A DNA stretch of 64,000 nucleotides from Chryseobacterium ginsenosidimutans. GTDB taxonomy: Bacteria; Bacteroidota; Bacteroidia; Flavobacteriales; Weeksellaceae. The stretch spans positions 4,464,001 through 4,528,000 of the forward strand of contig NZ_JANUCO010000001.1 of NCBI RefSeq assembly GCF_024807225.1, given 5' to 3'. Under the pieces are notes generated by a model that did no database searches, was not told where the DNA came from, and was given only the letters and a program-made list of their open reading frames with translations. The position numbers were made by a program, and so were the translations under genes. Positions 35,414-45,151 of this stretch are shown here, piece after piece (the stretch's first letter is position 1; each line of letters starts with the position of its first letter).

Positions 35414-35790
35414 CTTTCTTATAGAAAATACGTCTTCACAAATTATTATTTTTCGGAAAAGCTTCAAGAAAACACAGAGTTAACAAATAATTCTCAATGA
35501 TTTTAGACTAATTATAAAAACATATTTAATAAAATATCTATTTTTGCATTCTTTATTTATTTAGATTTGTAAATTATATTAAAATCCTAAAAACCAAATG
35601 ACTGCGAGAATAGTATTTCGACCCTGCCTTTTCACCTAAAAAATCCTCCCAATCAAAGAATATTAGTATGTACATGTGATAAAATCTCAGATTTTTTCAG
35701 TAAAACCTTTTACCCTTCAATTAAAGGAAACAAAAAAACTGATTTTATTACAAAATGTCTGACTGTGTAAAAAAACACCCTCTTTTCATT
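35414..35790. other. Intergenic region between rpsU and the T9SS adhesin gene
   Basis: No gene. A + strand -7 element TATTTTTG lies at 35539-35546, which would give the adhesin gene a leader of about 240 bases. I see no hairpin or known leader in it. Confidence 0.5.
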
Positions 35791-38700
35791 ATGCTAAAAA
35801 AATTACTTTTTTCTTTGTTAATGATTTTCCACCTGTCTATTTTTGCGCAGGAAGACTGTGCTTCAGCAATTACAGTTTGCGGAAATTCAGGCATTAACTA
35901 TACTCCGATAGGAATTGGAAACACCAACGAGACTCTCGGAGGATGCCTTTCTTATGAAAACCACTCTGTATGGTACAAATTCACCATCGCCACAAGCGGA
36001 ACCCTTACATTTGACCTCGCTCCGACAGGACCTGTTGATTACGACTGGGCTATCTACGGACCGAATGTAACCTGCGCCAACAGAGGAACACCTGTAAGAT
36101 GTAATGCTTCAGGATATTACGTGAACACCGGAATGAACATGACCAATACCAACACCTCATCTGGAGCGGGAAATACAGATCCTTATTGCAAATATATGGA
36201 TGTTGTGGCGGGTCAGACCTATTATTTATATGTTGACAACTGGTCTACGACGGTTTATACATTTAATTTAACATGGGGAGGAACGGCGACATTTGTTTCA
36301 CCATTCACCAATTCGACGATTGCTCCGAATCCTTTCGTTCCACCGGGAGTTGCGGGACCGACTGCAAGTTCTCCGAGAGAAATCAACATTTGCGGAAGCA
36401 CGACAACTTTTAACTTCAGTACTTTATCTGCTGGAATTCTGAACGGAAACCCTAATTTTACCGTTAATTATTACAGTACAGCCAACAATGCAGCAACAGG
36501 AAACAATCCGATTACTACACCGATTGCTGTAAATACGGGTACAACTTATTATTACAATATAAGTTATCAGGATCCGAACAATCCGAACAATTCAATTAAT
36601 TCCTGTAAACAGACGAATGCTATTGTTTTTAAAGATAAAAGCTTAACTGCTGTGATTAATGCTTCGGCAACAAAATTGTGTCCGAACGGAAATATCACTT
36701 TAACATCAAATAACGCAACCGGGAATACATGGTCGACCGGGGAAACTACTCCATCGATTACGGTAACCACTCCGGGAACTTATACCTTAACAAGCACAAA
36801 CGGAATTTGTACAAGTCCACAAGCTTCAGTGATTATTACTCAGGATACGGATCCTACTGTACAGATCAACGGAAACTTAACGTTGTGCGAATCCACCTCT
36901 ACTACTCTAACTGCAACCTCAACAGGAACGGGAAATACCTATTTATGGTCAACGGGATCAACAGCAGCTTCCATTAACGTTTCAACTCCGGGAACTTATA
37001 CTGTCACAGTGAAAACTCCGGCAAACTGTCAATACATAAAATCAGTAACGGTTGTGCAAGGTGCCGTTCCGGTGGCTCAAAATGCAACTTTAACCAATTG
37101 CTCTATTACGACGACTGCAACTTTTGATTTAACGACAGCTCAACCAAATATCAGTACAACTTCGGGGATTACTTTTGATTATTATGTAAATCAAGCGGAT
37201 GCTCTTGCAGGAAATACCAATACAATTGCAACTCCGACAGCTTACCTTTCCGGAAACGCGACAATTTATGTAAGAGTAAAATCTACAACCTGTTCGAAAG
37301 TCGTTTCATTACAATTAAATGTAACACAACTTGCGTCCCCGACAATTACAAGCTCATCATCAACGATCTGTTTTGGAGGAAATGTAACTCTTACTTCCAG
37401 CGCAGCAACAGGAAACGTTTGGTCTAACGGAGCAACAACACAATCTATTACCATAACATCGGGAGGAATTTATTCTTTAACAACTTCTAACGGAATTTGC
37501 ACAACCACCCCAGTTTCATTTACCGTAACAGCAGAAAGTGATCCTAATCCTCAAATCTCAGGAAATCTGATTGTTTGTGGAAATCCGACAACTTTGACAG
37601 CTACATCAAACGGAACAGGAAATACATACACATGGTCAACGGGCGCAACCGGAAACACGCTTTCCGTTTCTACACCGGGAACTTATACTGTGACGGTAAA
37701 AACTCCGGCAAACTGTCAGTACACAAAATCTGTGACGGTGACTCAAGGAGCAGTTCCTATTGTACAAAATTCAAGTTTGAGCTTGTGTTCAAATACAAAT
37801 ACGGCAACATTTAACTTAACTTCATCTCAGCCGAATATCAGTGCAACTTCGGGAGTGGTTTTCAGTTATTATTTAAATCAAATTGATGCTTTAGCTGAAA
37901 ATAATAGTACAATCGCAACTCCTACCGCTTATCTTTCAGGAAATGCGACCATTTATGTGTTGGTAAAATCGGGATCATGCTCGAAAGTTGCAGAATTACA
38001 ATTAATTGTTAATATAAAACCAATTCCTACCATAACAACCTCATCGAATGTTATCTGTAATAATATTCCGGTTACTTTAACATCGAGTTCAGCAACAGGA
38101 AATACATGGTCAAACGGAGCAACAACACAATCGATCACGGTATCAAATCCGGGAAACTATACTTTAATTTATAATAACGGAACGTGTACAAGTGATCCGG
38201 TTTCCGTTACAATCACGCAAGGTGTGGATCCGAATGTACAGATTACGGGAGTGCTTAATTTCTGTCAAGGTTCTTCAACAACATTAACTGCCACAGCCAA
38301 CGGAACAGGCAACACTTTCCTTTGGTCTAACGGAGCGACAACCGCAACAACAACCGTAAACGCTTCAGGAACATTTATCGTAACTGTAACAACTCCAAAC
38401 GGATGTCAATACACAAAATCTGTGACCGCAACGATGGATCCTGCAATTATCGTTAACATCAATGCGCCGGGACAGATTGATTGTGCCCATTCGCAAATCA
38501 CATTGAATGCAGCAGCTTCTGTTTATCAACCGGGATCAACATTCTTATGGACAGCAACAGGTGGAGGAAATATTGTTTCGGGAGCGAATACATTAACTCC
38601 GATTGTAAATGCTGCCGGAACTTATACTTTAACAATAACAAGCGCCACTCCAAACGGATGTACAAAACAAGGTTCTGTAACTGTTATTAAAAATATTACC

Positions 38701-39617
38701 CCACCATCATCAGTGTTTCTGCACTAAAATTAAAAATCTGTAAAGGTGAATCTATTACTCTTACAGCAATGGGTGCAAATACTTATACATGGACAGGATT
38801 ATCAGGAAACGGAAGCACACAGACTGTTTCCCCAACTGCAACCACAACTTACACCGTAACTGGAGTTGGAACAAACGGCTGTTCTGCAACAACATCTGCC
38901 ACAATTACGATTACTGTAGTTCCTGAAATCGTATCAACATTACAAAATATTGAAATTTGTAAAGGTGATAAAGGAATTTTAGATGCCGGAAGCGGACCAA
39001 GCTATTCTTACAGCTGGAACACAGGTGCAACAACCCAGACTATTAATGTAGATACACCGGGAACTTATTCCGTAACCATCAGTAATGGAGTTTGCTCAAA
39101 CACATTTACTGCAACTGTCGGATATATTGTAACGCCACAGATTTCGGAAATTATTTATAACAATAATACGTTAACCATCGTTGTTAAAAATAATGGAAAT
39201 GTTCCTTTGGAATATTCAATTGACGGAGGCGTTACTTGGCAAGGATCAAGTACTTTTAATGTTCTAAAAAACACTCAATATTCGATCCGAGTAAGAAACA
39301 GAGGGGCAACTTGTGATACCACTGCAGAATATTACACCTTCTTTATGGCAAATGTAATTACTCCAAACAGCGATGGAAAAAATGATGTAATTGATTTCAG
39401 TGAAATCAGTAAATACGGAAATTTTGAAGGTGGAATTTTTGACCGATACGGAAAAGCTGTATTTAAGCCAAGTACAAAAACGCCAATCTGGGACGGAAAA
39501 TATATAGGAATGCCATTACCTACCGAAACGTATTGGTATAAATTACAATGGGAAGACCGAATTACCAAGAAACCGGTTCAGCTTTCCGGATGGATATTGC
39601 TAAAAAACAGAGATTAA
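35791..39617 (+). CDS. Large repetitive adhesin with T9SS type B (gliding-motility-type) C-terminus, frame disrupted near 38697-38702
   Basis: About 1275 residues after repair. A signal peptide starts at the ATG at 35791 (MLKKLLFSLLMIFHLSIFAQ); the in-frame ATG at 35755 is less likely. The body has an N-terminal jelly-roll-like domain (SVWYKFTIATSGTLTFDL), then many Ig-like PKD/SprB modules (TWSTGETTPSITVTTPGTYTL and variants), including two near-identical ~230-residue units. The end (VITPNSDGKNDVIDF, FDRYGKAVF, WDGKYIG, PTETYWYKLQW, GWILLKNRD) is a T9SS type B sorting domain. The frame breaks at ATTACCCCACC; adding one C gives ITPTIISVSAL. A surface adhesin or gliding-linked protein is likely. 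Confidence 0.88.
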
Positions 39618-39623
39618 TTATAG

Positions 39624-39652
39624 AAAGTGTCAGAAAATTCTGGCACTTTTTT
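39624..39652 (+). terminator. Terminator of the T9SS adhesin gene
   Basis: Arms AAAGTGTCAGAA (39624-39635) and TTCTGGCACTTT (39638-39649) pair with one G.T, followed by a T-run, eight bases after the stop. Confidence 0.8.
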
Positions 39653-40160
39653 GTTGGTTTAATATCCTGAATAGAATTATAATCAACTTGTTTAAACTTT
39701 TCAATTTAACTCATCTTTACTTTTTGGGTTTAGGATTCTATAAACGTCATCTAAGATATATATAAAGAAGGAATTAATACTATTCTAATTTTCCACAAAG
39801 TTTGTCATAGAAATTAAGATGATCGCGTTAAGGATATTTCTCCTACTGTTTAAATAAGTGTCTTTGGTCTTAGCCCCGATCGCAGCATTTGTTTGAGCTC
39901 ATTTTTTGTGTTTCGGCGCGGTGGCTTTGCCGCCGCGCCGAAACACAAAAAATAGCGAGTGCGGAGAGCGGGAAATAGCTTCTAATAAAAATTTAAAAAA
40001 AACACTTCAATATATTTATTATTTATTTTAAGTTGATGAATAAACACATAAACATCCATTAAATCATTTAATAACAGCTTTTATATCTTTTGAACTTAAT
40101 TTTTTCATTCGTTTAAACAAGTTAATTAAAAAAGCCTTGAACAATATTAATGGTATTTGA
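39653..40160. other. Gene-free region with repeats ahead of ssrA
   Basis: No coding sequence. It holds a remnant of the TTTGTCAT repeat family (CCACAAAGTTTGTCAT, 39794-39809) and the second GC-rich palindromic element (39871-39995). Confidence 0.7.
39871..39995. repeat. GC-rich palindromic dispersed element, copy 2
   Basis: 25-base arms 39901-39925 and 39929-39953 pair with a single G.T mismatch around TTT. The core CGGCGCGG is shared with copy 1 but the outer stem differs (GTGTTT instead of GTTTAT), and both arms changed together. The flanks GCATTTGTTTGAGCTC and AGCGAGTGCGG...AGCGGGAAATAGCT are shared with copy 1. Confidence 0.85.
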
Positions 40161-40170
40161 ACAAAAGTAC

Positions 40171-40178
40171 TATCTTTG
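40171..40178 (+). promoter_or_regulatory. ssrA promoter -7 element
   Basis: TATCTTTG fits TAnnTTTG exactly and lies 17 bases upstream of the tmRNA 5' end. A TTTG at 40156-40159 is closer than the usual 19 bases. Confidence 0.6.
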
Positions 40179-40194
40179 CATTCACTTTATTCAT

Positions 40195-40592
40195 GGGGTT
40201 GACTGGTTTCGACAGCAAGATCAATGGGTAAGTAAGCATGCAGAGAACCGTAGCGCGATCTCTTTAATCCCTTGCTGCAAACTTTTAACTGGCAACGAAG
40301 AGTTCGCTCTTGCAGCTTAATCCGAATAAAGTAAGATTCAAGCGCTTTCCCGAAGATAGTAAGGAAGCAAGATGTCTCACAAATGCTCCGTTCTACGGCG
40401 TTTGATCCTGAGATATAGTAATGTAGAAATAAGGCTTTAGCAGCTTCGGATAAAGCACGAAAATTTAGAAGATAAGCTGGAAGTTGGGTGTCTGCTCTCT
40501 GCCTCCAGTCGAAAATTAATAGTAGAATAAGCATGTAGAAATCTTATGTGTTGCTTGTTTGGACGAGGGTTCGAATCCCTCCAACTCCACAA
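40195..40592 (+). ncRNA. ssrA: tmRNA
   Basis: About 395 bases. The 5' end GGGGTTGACTGGTTTCGACAG and the 3' end GAGGGTTCGAATCCCTC then CAACTCC form the tRNA-like domain (acceptor GGGGTTG with CAACTCC). The tag frame near 40291-40320 encodes GNEEFALAA followed by TAA, a typical ClpXP-degradable ending. CCA is not encoded: the discriminator A is followed by CAA. It rescues stalled ribosomes. A terminator follows at once. The minus-strand open frame across it is spurious. Confidence 0.95.
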
Positions 40593-40595
40593 TAC

Positions 40596-40627
40596 AAAAA
40601 AAACCACTGAAACCCAGTGGTTTTTTT
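40596..40627. terminator. Bidirectional terminator between ssrA and the AraC gene
   Basis: AAACCACTG pairs with CAGTGGTTT, with A-run before and T-run after, so it can stop both ssrA (+) and the converging AraC gene (-). Confidence 0.85.
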
Positions 40628-40638
40628 ATTCCAAAAAT

Positions 40639-41475
40639 CTATGCTAACTCCGTCACTTTCTTTCGATAATGAACAGGAGAAACCCCCTCTTTACTTTTGA
40701 AAAAACGGCTGAAAGTCTGAATATTATCATATCCCAATTCATAGGCAATCTCCTTTATAGACAGACTTGAATAATTAATCTGCCTTCTTGCATGCATCAT
40801 TATTCTGTCGTGGATAATATTTAATGGAGGTCGTTCCGAAACGAGCGCAAATAAATTGGATAATGTTTTGGGAGATTTATTAAGTTTTGAAGCATAAAAA
40901 GCAACATCGTGATGTTCTGCAAAATGACTTTCCACTAAATAATTAAACTCTCGGATTACGTCACTCTGAACTTTTTCAAGTTTATAGAAATTATTGGATT
41001 GTCTTAAGATTCTAACCGATAAAATCAACATTCTTTTCAACAAAGACTGCAACATATCCTGTTGTAAAATATCTGTTTTACTAATTTCTGAATAAAAAAT
41101 CTCCCATGATATTTCGAATTCCCTCACCATATTTTCGTCAATTGTGACAATAGGAATATCCGACGCTCCGAAAAAGAGCAATCCTTTGCTGCCAACTTCA
41201 TTATCGTGATTAATAATACAGTAAAAAGGCTGATTAAACCTTACCATTCTCGCGGTTTCAAATTCTATGCAATCTATTTTGTGAAATTCCGTCAAAAATA
41301 TCATCTGATTTTTTTGAAGCTGATAACGAACTTTATCAATGGTAATATCCATGTGTTCACTGGTATTCCAGATAAAAGTGAGATCCGTTTTTTTAATATC
41401 AAAAATGACATTGGAGTTCGACTGATCCAGATTGTAAAGCTGTAAAATCTCGTGAGAATTATTTGTAAAAATCAT
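40639..41475 (-). CDS. AraC family transcriptional regulator
   Basis: 278 residues, uninterrupted. The N-terminal ~165 are a cupin-like sensor (DKVRYQLQKNQMIFLTEFHKIDCIEF). The C-terminal ~100 carry the AraC double helix-turn-helix: VAFYASKLNKSPKTLSNLFALVSERPP and SIKEIAYELGYDNIQTFSRFFKSKEGVSPVHYRKK. It follows the cupin gene by 36 bases on the same strand and closes the CMD / hydrolase / cupin group, which it may regulate. The ligand is unknown. Confidence 0.9.
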   Translation of the reverse strand: MIFTNNSHEILQLYNLDQSNSNVIFDIKKTDLTFIWNTSEHMDITIDKVRYQLQKNQMIFLTEFHKIDCIEFETARMVRFNQPFYCIINHDNEVGSKGLLFFGASDIPIVTIDENMVREFEISWEIFYSEISKTDILQQDMLQSLLKRMLILSVRILRQSNNFYKLEKVQSDVIREFNYLVESHFAEHHDVAFYASKLNKSPKTLSNLFALVSERPPLNIIHDRIMMHARRQINYSSLSIKEIAYELGYDNIQTFSRFFKSKEGVSPVHYRKKVTELA

Positions 41476-41511
41476 ATTATTCTTTTTTCGAAAACAGGAA
41501 AATTTAATTTT

Positions 41512-42003
41512 TTAATCTAAATAATTACCTGGATAAGTTTTCTGTCCATGAGTTTCATCCAAATGCTGTAATAATTTTTTTCGTTCTTCCGTAAGCTCAG
41601 GAATCGGGAAAAATTCATCTTTCTCGGCTGGCTGACCGATCGCTTCAAATATTTTTTCTAGTCCTGCAGGCATTACTGTACAAAGAAGTATGGCAAAAGA
41701 ATTCGACGTATTTTTAAAACAATGAATATCTCCACCAAAAGGTATCGTGACAAAACCTCCTTTGGAAACAATGGATTTTCCGTTTTCTGTTTTAAATTCT
41801 ACTTCACCTTCCAAAACATAGAACGTTTCCTGAGTATTCGGATGCGAATGCGGCGGCGGACCTCCTCCCGGCGGAACAGTCATTTCAATAACGGCATAAG
41901 TATTATTCGTTTCTTCACCAGAAACAACGATGCGATAATTTCCTCTCGCGACGCCCAGTCTTTTCCCTTCTTCTTTTTCAATAATTTTTATTCCTGATTC
42001 CAT
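41512..42003 (-). CDS. Cupin domain protein
   Basis: 163 residues, no signal peptide. The cupin metal site is intact: His52, His54 and Glu59 in PPHSHPNTQETFYVLEGEVEF (motif 1), and His94 in FGGDIHCFKNTS (motif 2). A glycine/proline-rich GGGPPPH precedes the metal site, as in many small sugar- or dioxygenase-like cupins. The reaction is unknown. A promoter-like TACATTTG lies at 42030-42037 on the minus strand, so it may be transcribed apart from the hydrolase gene 270 bases upstream. Confidence 0.88.
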   Translation of the reverse strand: MESGIKIIEKEEGKRLGVARGNYRIVVSGEETNNTYAVIEMTVPPGGGPPPHSHPNTQETFYVLEGEVEFKTENGKSIVSKGGFVTIPFGGDIHCFKNTSNSFAILLCTVMPAGLEKIFEAIGQPAEKDEFFPIPELTEERKKLLQHLDETHGQKTYPGNYLD

Positions 42004-42029
42004 GTTTTTGGTTTTAATTTTTATTAAAG

Positions 42030-42037
42030 CAAATGTA
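42030..42037 (-). promoter_or_regulatory. -7 element ahead of the cupin gene
   Basis: Minus-strand TACATTTG fits TAnnTTTG and lies 27 bases from the ATG; GTTTTG sequences lie 7 and 16 bases further upstream. Confidence 0.5.
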
Positions 42038-42274
42038 CTGCAGACAAAACTTCAAAACGTTTGCATTTTGTCACCATCGAAATTATCAATCAATATATTT
42101 TTCTTCAAAACATTTAATGATTATTTGTAAAAGTTGATAATTGTAAATCGTTAACGATCAAATTTAAAAATTTTCTTCCTTTTTTTATTATTTCTAAATT
42201 TTATTAATAAAAAACATTGCAAATAGTAAAATCGCCCTGCAAAATCTCACAGAGCGAAACAAAAAATAAACTAC

Positions 42275-43138
42275 TTACTTCACTTTTCTGTCAAGAAAAT
42301 CACTGATGATTGCTGAAATTTCGTCACCATGACTTTCCAATGCAAAATGCCCTGCTTCAAACAAATGGAATTCAAGATTTTTAACATCTTTTTTAAATGC
42401 TTCTGCTCCTGAACCCGGGAAAATATAATCGTTTTTACCATACACGATCAACATTTCCGGTTGATAATCTCTGAAATATTGTTGCCAACTTGGATATAAA
42501 GGCACATTATTCTGATAATCATAGAACAAAGCCAATTGTATCGCTCCGTTTTCAGGTCTTTCCAAATGTCTAAGGTCGGTTTCCCAGTTATCCGGAGAAA
42601 TAACACTTGGATTTGGTACGCTGTGAGTGTATTGCCATTTCAGACCGTTGTAATCATGAAAACCACGAAGGGTATTTTCTGCTTCTTTATCGTTACTATC
42701 TTTCCAGTATGCTTTGATGGGATTCCAGAAATCTTCCAAACCTTCTTCGTAAGCACAGCCGTTTTGCACGATTAATGAATCTATTTTTTCCGGACTCGCA
42801 CTGGCAATTCTAAATCCTACCGGAGCTCCGTAATCCATTAAGTAAAGACTGTATTTCTGAATATCCAGTTTAGCCAGTAATTCTGTTACTATTTTTGCAA
42901 AATTGTCGAAAGTATAATCAAATCCACTCATTGGAGGTTGTTCACTTCTTCCATATCCGGGATAATCAGGAGCAATTAAGTGATATTTATCCGATAAATC
43001 TTTGATGAGGTTTCTATACATATGTGACGAAGTTGGATAACCGTGAAGCAATACCAAAGTCGGTTTATTTCTGTCACCCGCTTCTCTGTAAAAAATTTCT
43101 ACTCCGTTTATATCGATTGTATTGAATGTTGTTTGCAT
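42275..43138 (-). CDS. Alpha/beta hydrolase with Asp nucleophile (haloalkane dehalogenase / epoxide hydrolase type)
   Basis: 287 residues, cytoplasmic. The oxyanion motif HGYPTSSHMYR (32-42) and PGYGRSEQP precede the nucleophile elbow LYLMDYGAPVGF, where Asp102 rather than Ser is the nucleophile. The acid is probably Asp237 (GKNDYIF) and the base His264 (EAGHFALE). An Asp nucleophile points to dehalogenases or epoxide hydrolases; the substrate is not evident. It starts 30 bases after the CMD-family gene and probably forms an operon with it. Confidence 0.9.
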   Translation of the reverse strand: MQTTFNTIDINGVEIFYREAGDRNKPTLVLLHGYPTSSHMYRNLIKDLSDKYHLIAPDYPGYGRSEQPPMSGFDYTFDNFAKIVTELLAKLDIQKYSLYLMDYGAPVGFRIASASPEKIDSLIVQNGCAYEEGLEDFWNPIKAYWKDSNDKEAENTLRGFHDYNGLKWQYTHSVPNPSVISPDNWETDLRHLERPENGAIQLALFYDYQNNVPLYPSWQQYFRDYQPEMLIVYGKNDYIFPGSGAEAFKKDVKNLEFHLFEAGHFALESHGDEISAIISDFLDRKVK

Positions 43139-43168
43139 TGTTTTGTTGTTTTAAGTTTAAATTGATGA

Positions 43169-43714
43169 TTAGTGTTTTGCTATCGGAGCTAATGTTGGAA
43201 AATCAATGTCCGTATCTGCTAAAATATTCGCGTAATTGGTGAAAATACTGAGTGATACCTGTGCTAAAATTTCAAGAATCTGAGCATCATTATATCCTGC
43301 GGCTTTTATATTTTCAAAAGATTCGTTGGAAACAGCTCCTTTTGTATGGAGAATTTCTTTAGCAAAAACCAACGCTGCATTTATCTTAGGATCAGAAGAA
43401 ACGCCGTTTCTTGCATCATTAATATCCTGTTCATCGATTCCCATTTTTCCACCAACGAAACTGTGTGCACAATTACAGTAATTACATCCGTTTTCGTTTG
43501 CTACAGTAACAGCGATCAGTTCTCCTAATTCTCCTCCAAGAGAAGAATAACTCAATCCTGCATTGAAACCTAAATAGGCATTAAGTACCGCTGGAGAATT
43601 TCCCAGCGTTCTCATCATGTTGGGAACCATTCCCATTTTAGTTTTTACCGTATCAAAAAGTTCTTTTGTTTTTCCGGTAGCTTCTTCCGGGTTTAATGCT
43701 TTAATGCGTGCCAT
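43169..43714 (-). CDS. Carboxymuconolactone decarboxylase (AhpD-like) family protein
   Basis: 181 residues. Glu65 (GELGELIA) and the redox centre CNYCNCAH (Cys77, Cys80, His84) are the AhpD/CMD active site, so alkylhydroperoxidase-like chemistry is more likely than decarboxylation. SLGGELGELIAVTVANENGCNYCNCAHS is typical of the peroxidase-related subgroup. It leads an operon with the alpha/beta hydrolase. Its promoter region carries the block shared with osmC, another thiol peroxidase, so both may answer the same stress regulator. Confidence 0.9.
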   Translation of the reverse strand: MARIKALNPEEATGKTKELFDTVKTKMGMVPNMMRTLGNSPAVLNAYLGFNAGLSYSSLGGELGELIAVTVANENGCNYCNCAHSFVGGKMGIDEQDINDARNGVSSDPKINAALVFAKEILHTKGAVSNESFENIKAAGYNDAQILEILAQVSLSIFTNYANILADTDIDFPTLAPIAKH

Positions 43715-43738
43715 AATATGATTATTTTAAATTATTGA

Positions 43739-43774
43739 AAATTGTTTGTCGTTATTGACAGTACAAAATTGCAC
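43739..43774 (-). promoter_or_regulatory. CMD/hydrolase promoter block shared with osmC
   Basis: Minus strand: GCAATTTTG, two to three variable bases, TGTCAATAA, GACA, CAATTT. It matches 1941-1976 at 30 of 36 positions. The dyad TGTC-N6-GACA lies 33-46 bases upstream of the ATG. Confidence 0.55.
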
Positions 43775-44022
43775 GTTTGAGCAAGGCAAGAGTTAGCCAT
43801 CATTTCCCGAAGAGTTATCAATTTTTCTTTTGTGGTAAAATTATTGTTTCCGATAGCTTAAATAATACGTTTATTGATACACAAAAGCATCAACCTGAAA
43901 TAGAGGAATGCATCAATTATAAAGTAAATGAAATGATTACAGACGAAAAGTTTTGAGAATAGCCTATTATTAAAGCAAAAAAAAGAGAACCTAAAATTGT
44001 AGATTCTCTTTTCATATTGTAA
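43775..44022. other. Intergenic region with possible coding remnant
   Basis: A + strand frame without a start (about 43812-43955) reads FFFCGKIIVSDSLNN...ECINYKVNEMITDEKF and stops. It might be the end of a decayed gene, but its composition is AT-rich and nothing supports it. Otherwise empty. Confidence 0.3.
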
Positions 44023-44502
44023 TTATGAAACTTTCTTTTTTCTTTTACTTTTTCTAAAATCCCACGGCGACATCGCATTATCATCTGCCCACAAACCCAA
44101 TTTATTTTCTTTCGCTTGATTTTGAAATTTCTGCAGTTCCATATTTTTAGATGCCTTAAAATACCACCATCCAAAACCGGCTTTTATGATTTCGGCGGAA
44201 AGATATTTTTCGTTTTCATAGAAGATTTTGGCAATTGTTCTTTTGTATCGGTCTTTACTAATCCTATAAAACACCACTGTTTTCCCAAAAACCTGCGAAC
44301 TTGTAAATTGTTTTGCATTTTTTCCGAAAGCCTGGCTGTTTTCAGGGCAATCGACATCCGCCAATCGCAATGTTTCCTGAGTTTTACCTTCTAACAAGAC
44401 CACAACAGTATCGCCGTCTTTTATTTTAATAATTTTCCCTTTGGTCTGTGAGAAGATTAAAGTAGAAATAAAAAGTAACTTTATATAAATGAATTTTTTC
44501 AT
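44023..44502 (-). CDS. Thermonuclease (staphylococcal nuclease-like) family protein
   Basis: 159 residues from the ATG at 44502, giving a signal peptide (KKFIYIKLLFISTLIFSQ). The SNase fold is recognisable: KGKIIKIKDGDTVVVLLEG with the metal Asp, LRLADVDCPE, then the GKTVVFYRISKDRYKRTIAKIFYENEKYLSAEIIKAGFGWWYFKAS block with catalytic Glu/Arg candidates, and QAKENKLGLWADDNAMSPWDFR. An exported calcium-dependent nuclease is likely. The frame stays open upstream to 44646 but that part has no signal and is probably untranslated. Confidence 0.88.
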   Translation of the reverse strand: MKKFIYIKLLFISTLIFSQTKGKIIKIKDGDTVVVLLEGKTQETLRLADVDCPENSQAFGKNAKQFTSSQVFGKTVVFYRISKDRYKRTIAKIFYENEKYLSAEIIKAGFGWWYFKASKNMELQKFQNQAKENKLGLWADDNAMSPWDFRKSKRKKKVS

Positions 44503-44840
44503 TAAAATTTTTGCTGAATTTCCCGAACTTTCCAATAGTTCTGCTGCAAATATAATTAAATAAGACTTTCTCACTCTCTGAAGTACCCAATTCACTAAAG
44601 CAATTCTCTTCAATAAAAATCCAATTTTAATTTGTTTACAAGACATTTTCTTTCAATTCAGATTCTTAGCCTATATAATAATAAGGATAAGTAAAATTTA
44701 TTTTAATTAAACTGAAATGAACACATGAAATGCTAAAATATAAACACCTGAAAACTAAAACACTAAACATAAGTGCAACAAAATACACACTTGTAAGCCA
44801 CAAAAAAGACTAAAAAAATGTTTTATCGTAAAGAATTTTA

Positions 44841-44848
44841 TATATTTG
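44841..44848 (+). promoter_or_regulatory. acpP promoter -7 element
   Basis: TATATTTG, exact TAnnTTTG, 30 bases upstream of the acpP ATG. Confidence 0.6.
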
Positions 44849-44878
44849 CACCATCTAACAATTAAAAAAAAATTTACT

Positions 44879-45118
44879 ATGTCAGACATTGCATCAAGAG
44901 TAAAAGCTATCATCGCTGATAAGCTTGACGTTGAAGAAACAGAAGTAACTCCGGAGGCTAGCTTCACAAACGATTTAGGAGCAGACTCTTTGGATACGGT
45001 TGAACTTATTATGGAATTTGAAAAAGAATTCAATATTCAAATCCCTGATGATCAAGCCGAAAAAATTACTACTGTAGGTCACGCTATCGCTTATATCGAA
45101 GAAGTAGTAAATAAATAA
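44879..45118 (+). CDS. acpP: Acyl carrier protein
   Basis: 79 residues. Ser37 in GADSLDTVE carries the phosphopantetheine arm; the strongly acidic helices (VEETEVTPEASFTNDLGADSLDTVELIMEFEKEFNI) are typical. It shuttles acyl chains during fatty-acid synthesis. An in-frame ATG at 44846 would add an unlikely tail, so 44879 is used. fabF and rnc follow, the common acpP-fabF-rnc arrangement. Confidence 0.97.
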   Translation: MSDIASRVKAIIADKLDVEETEVTPEASFTNDLGADSLDTVELIMEFEKEFNIQIPDDQAEKITTVGHAIAYIEEVVNK

Positions 45119-45151
45119 TATTCTTCAACAAAAAGAAATTAAACAAAGTTT

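Noticed and set aside
40187..40534. Minus-strand open frame of 115 codons
   Set aside because: It lies wholly on the complement of tmRNA, whose ends, tag frame and tRNA-like domain are unmistakable.
43812..43955. Possible remnant coding frame on the + strand
   Set aside because: No start codon, no recognisable motif and AT-rich composition; kept only as a note.
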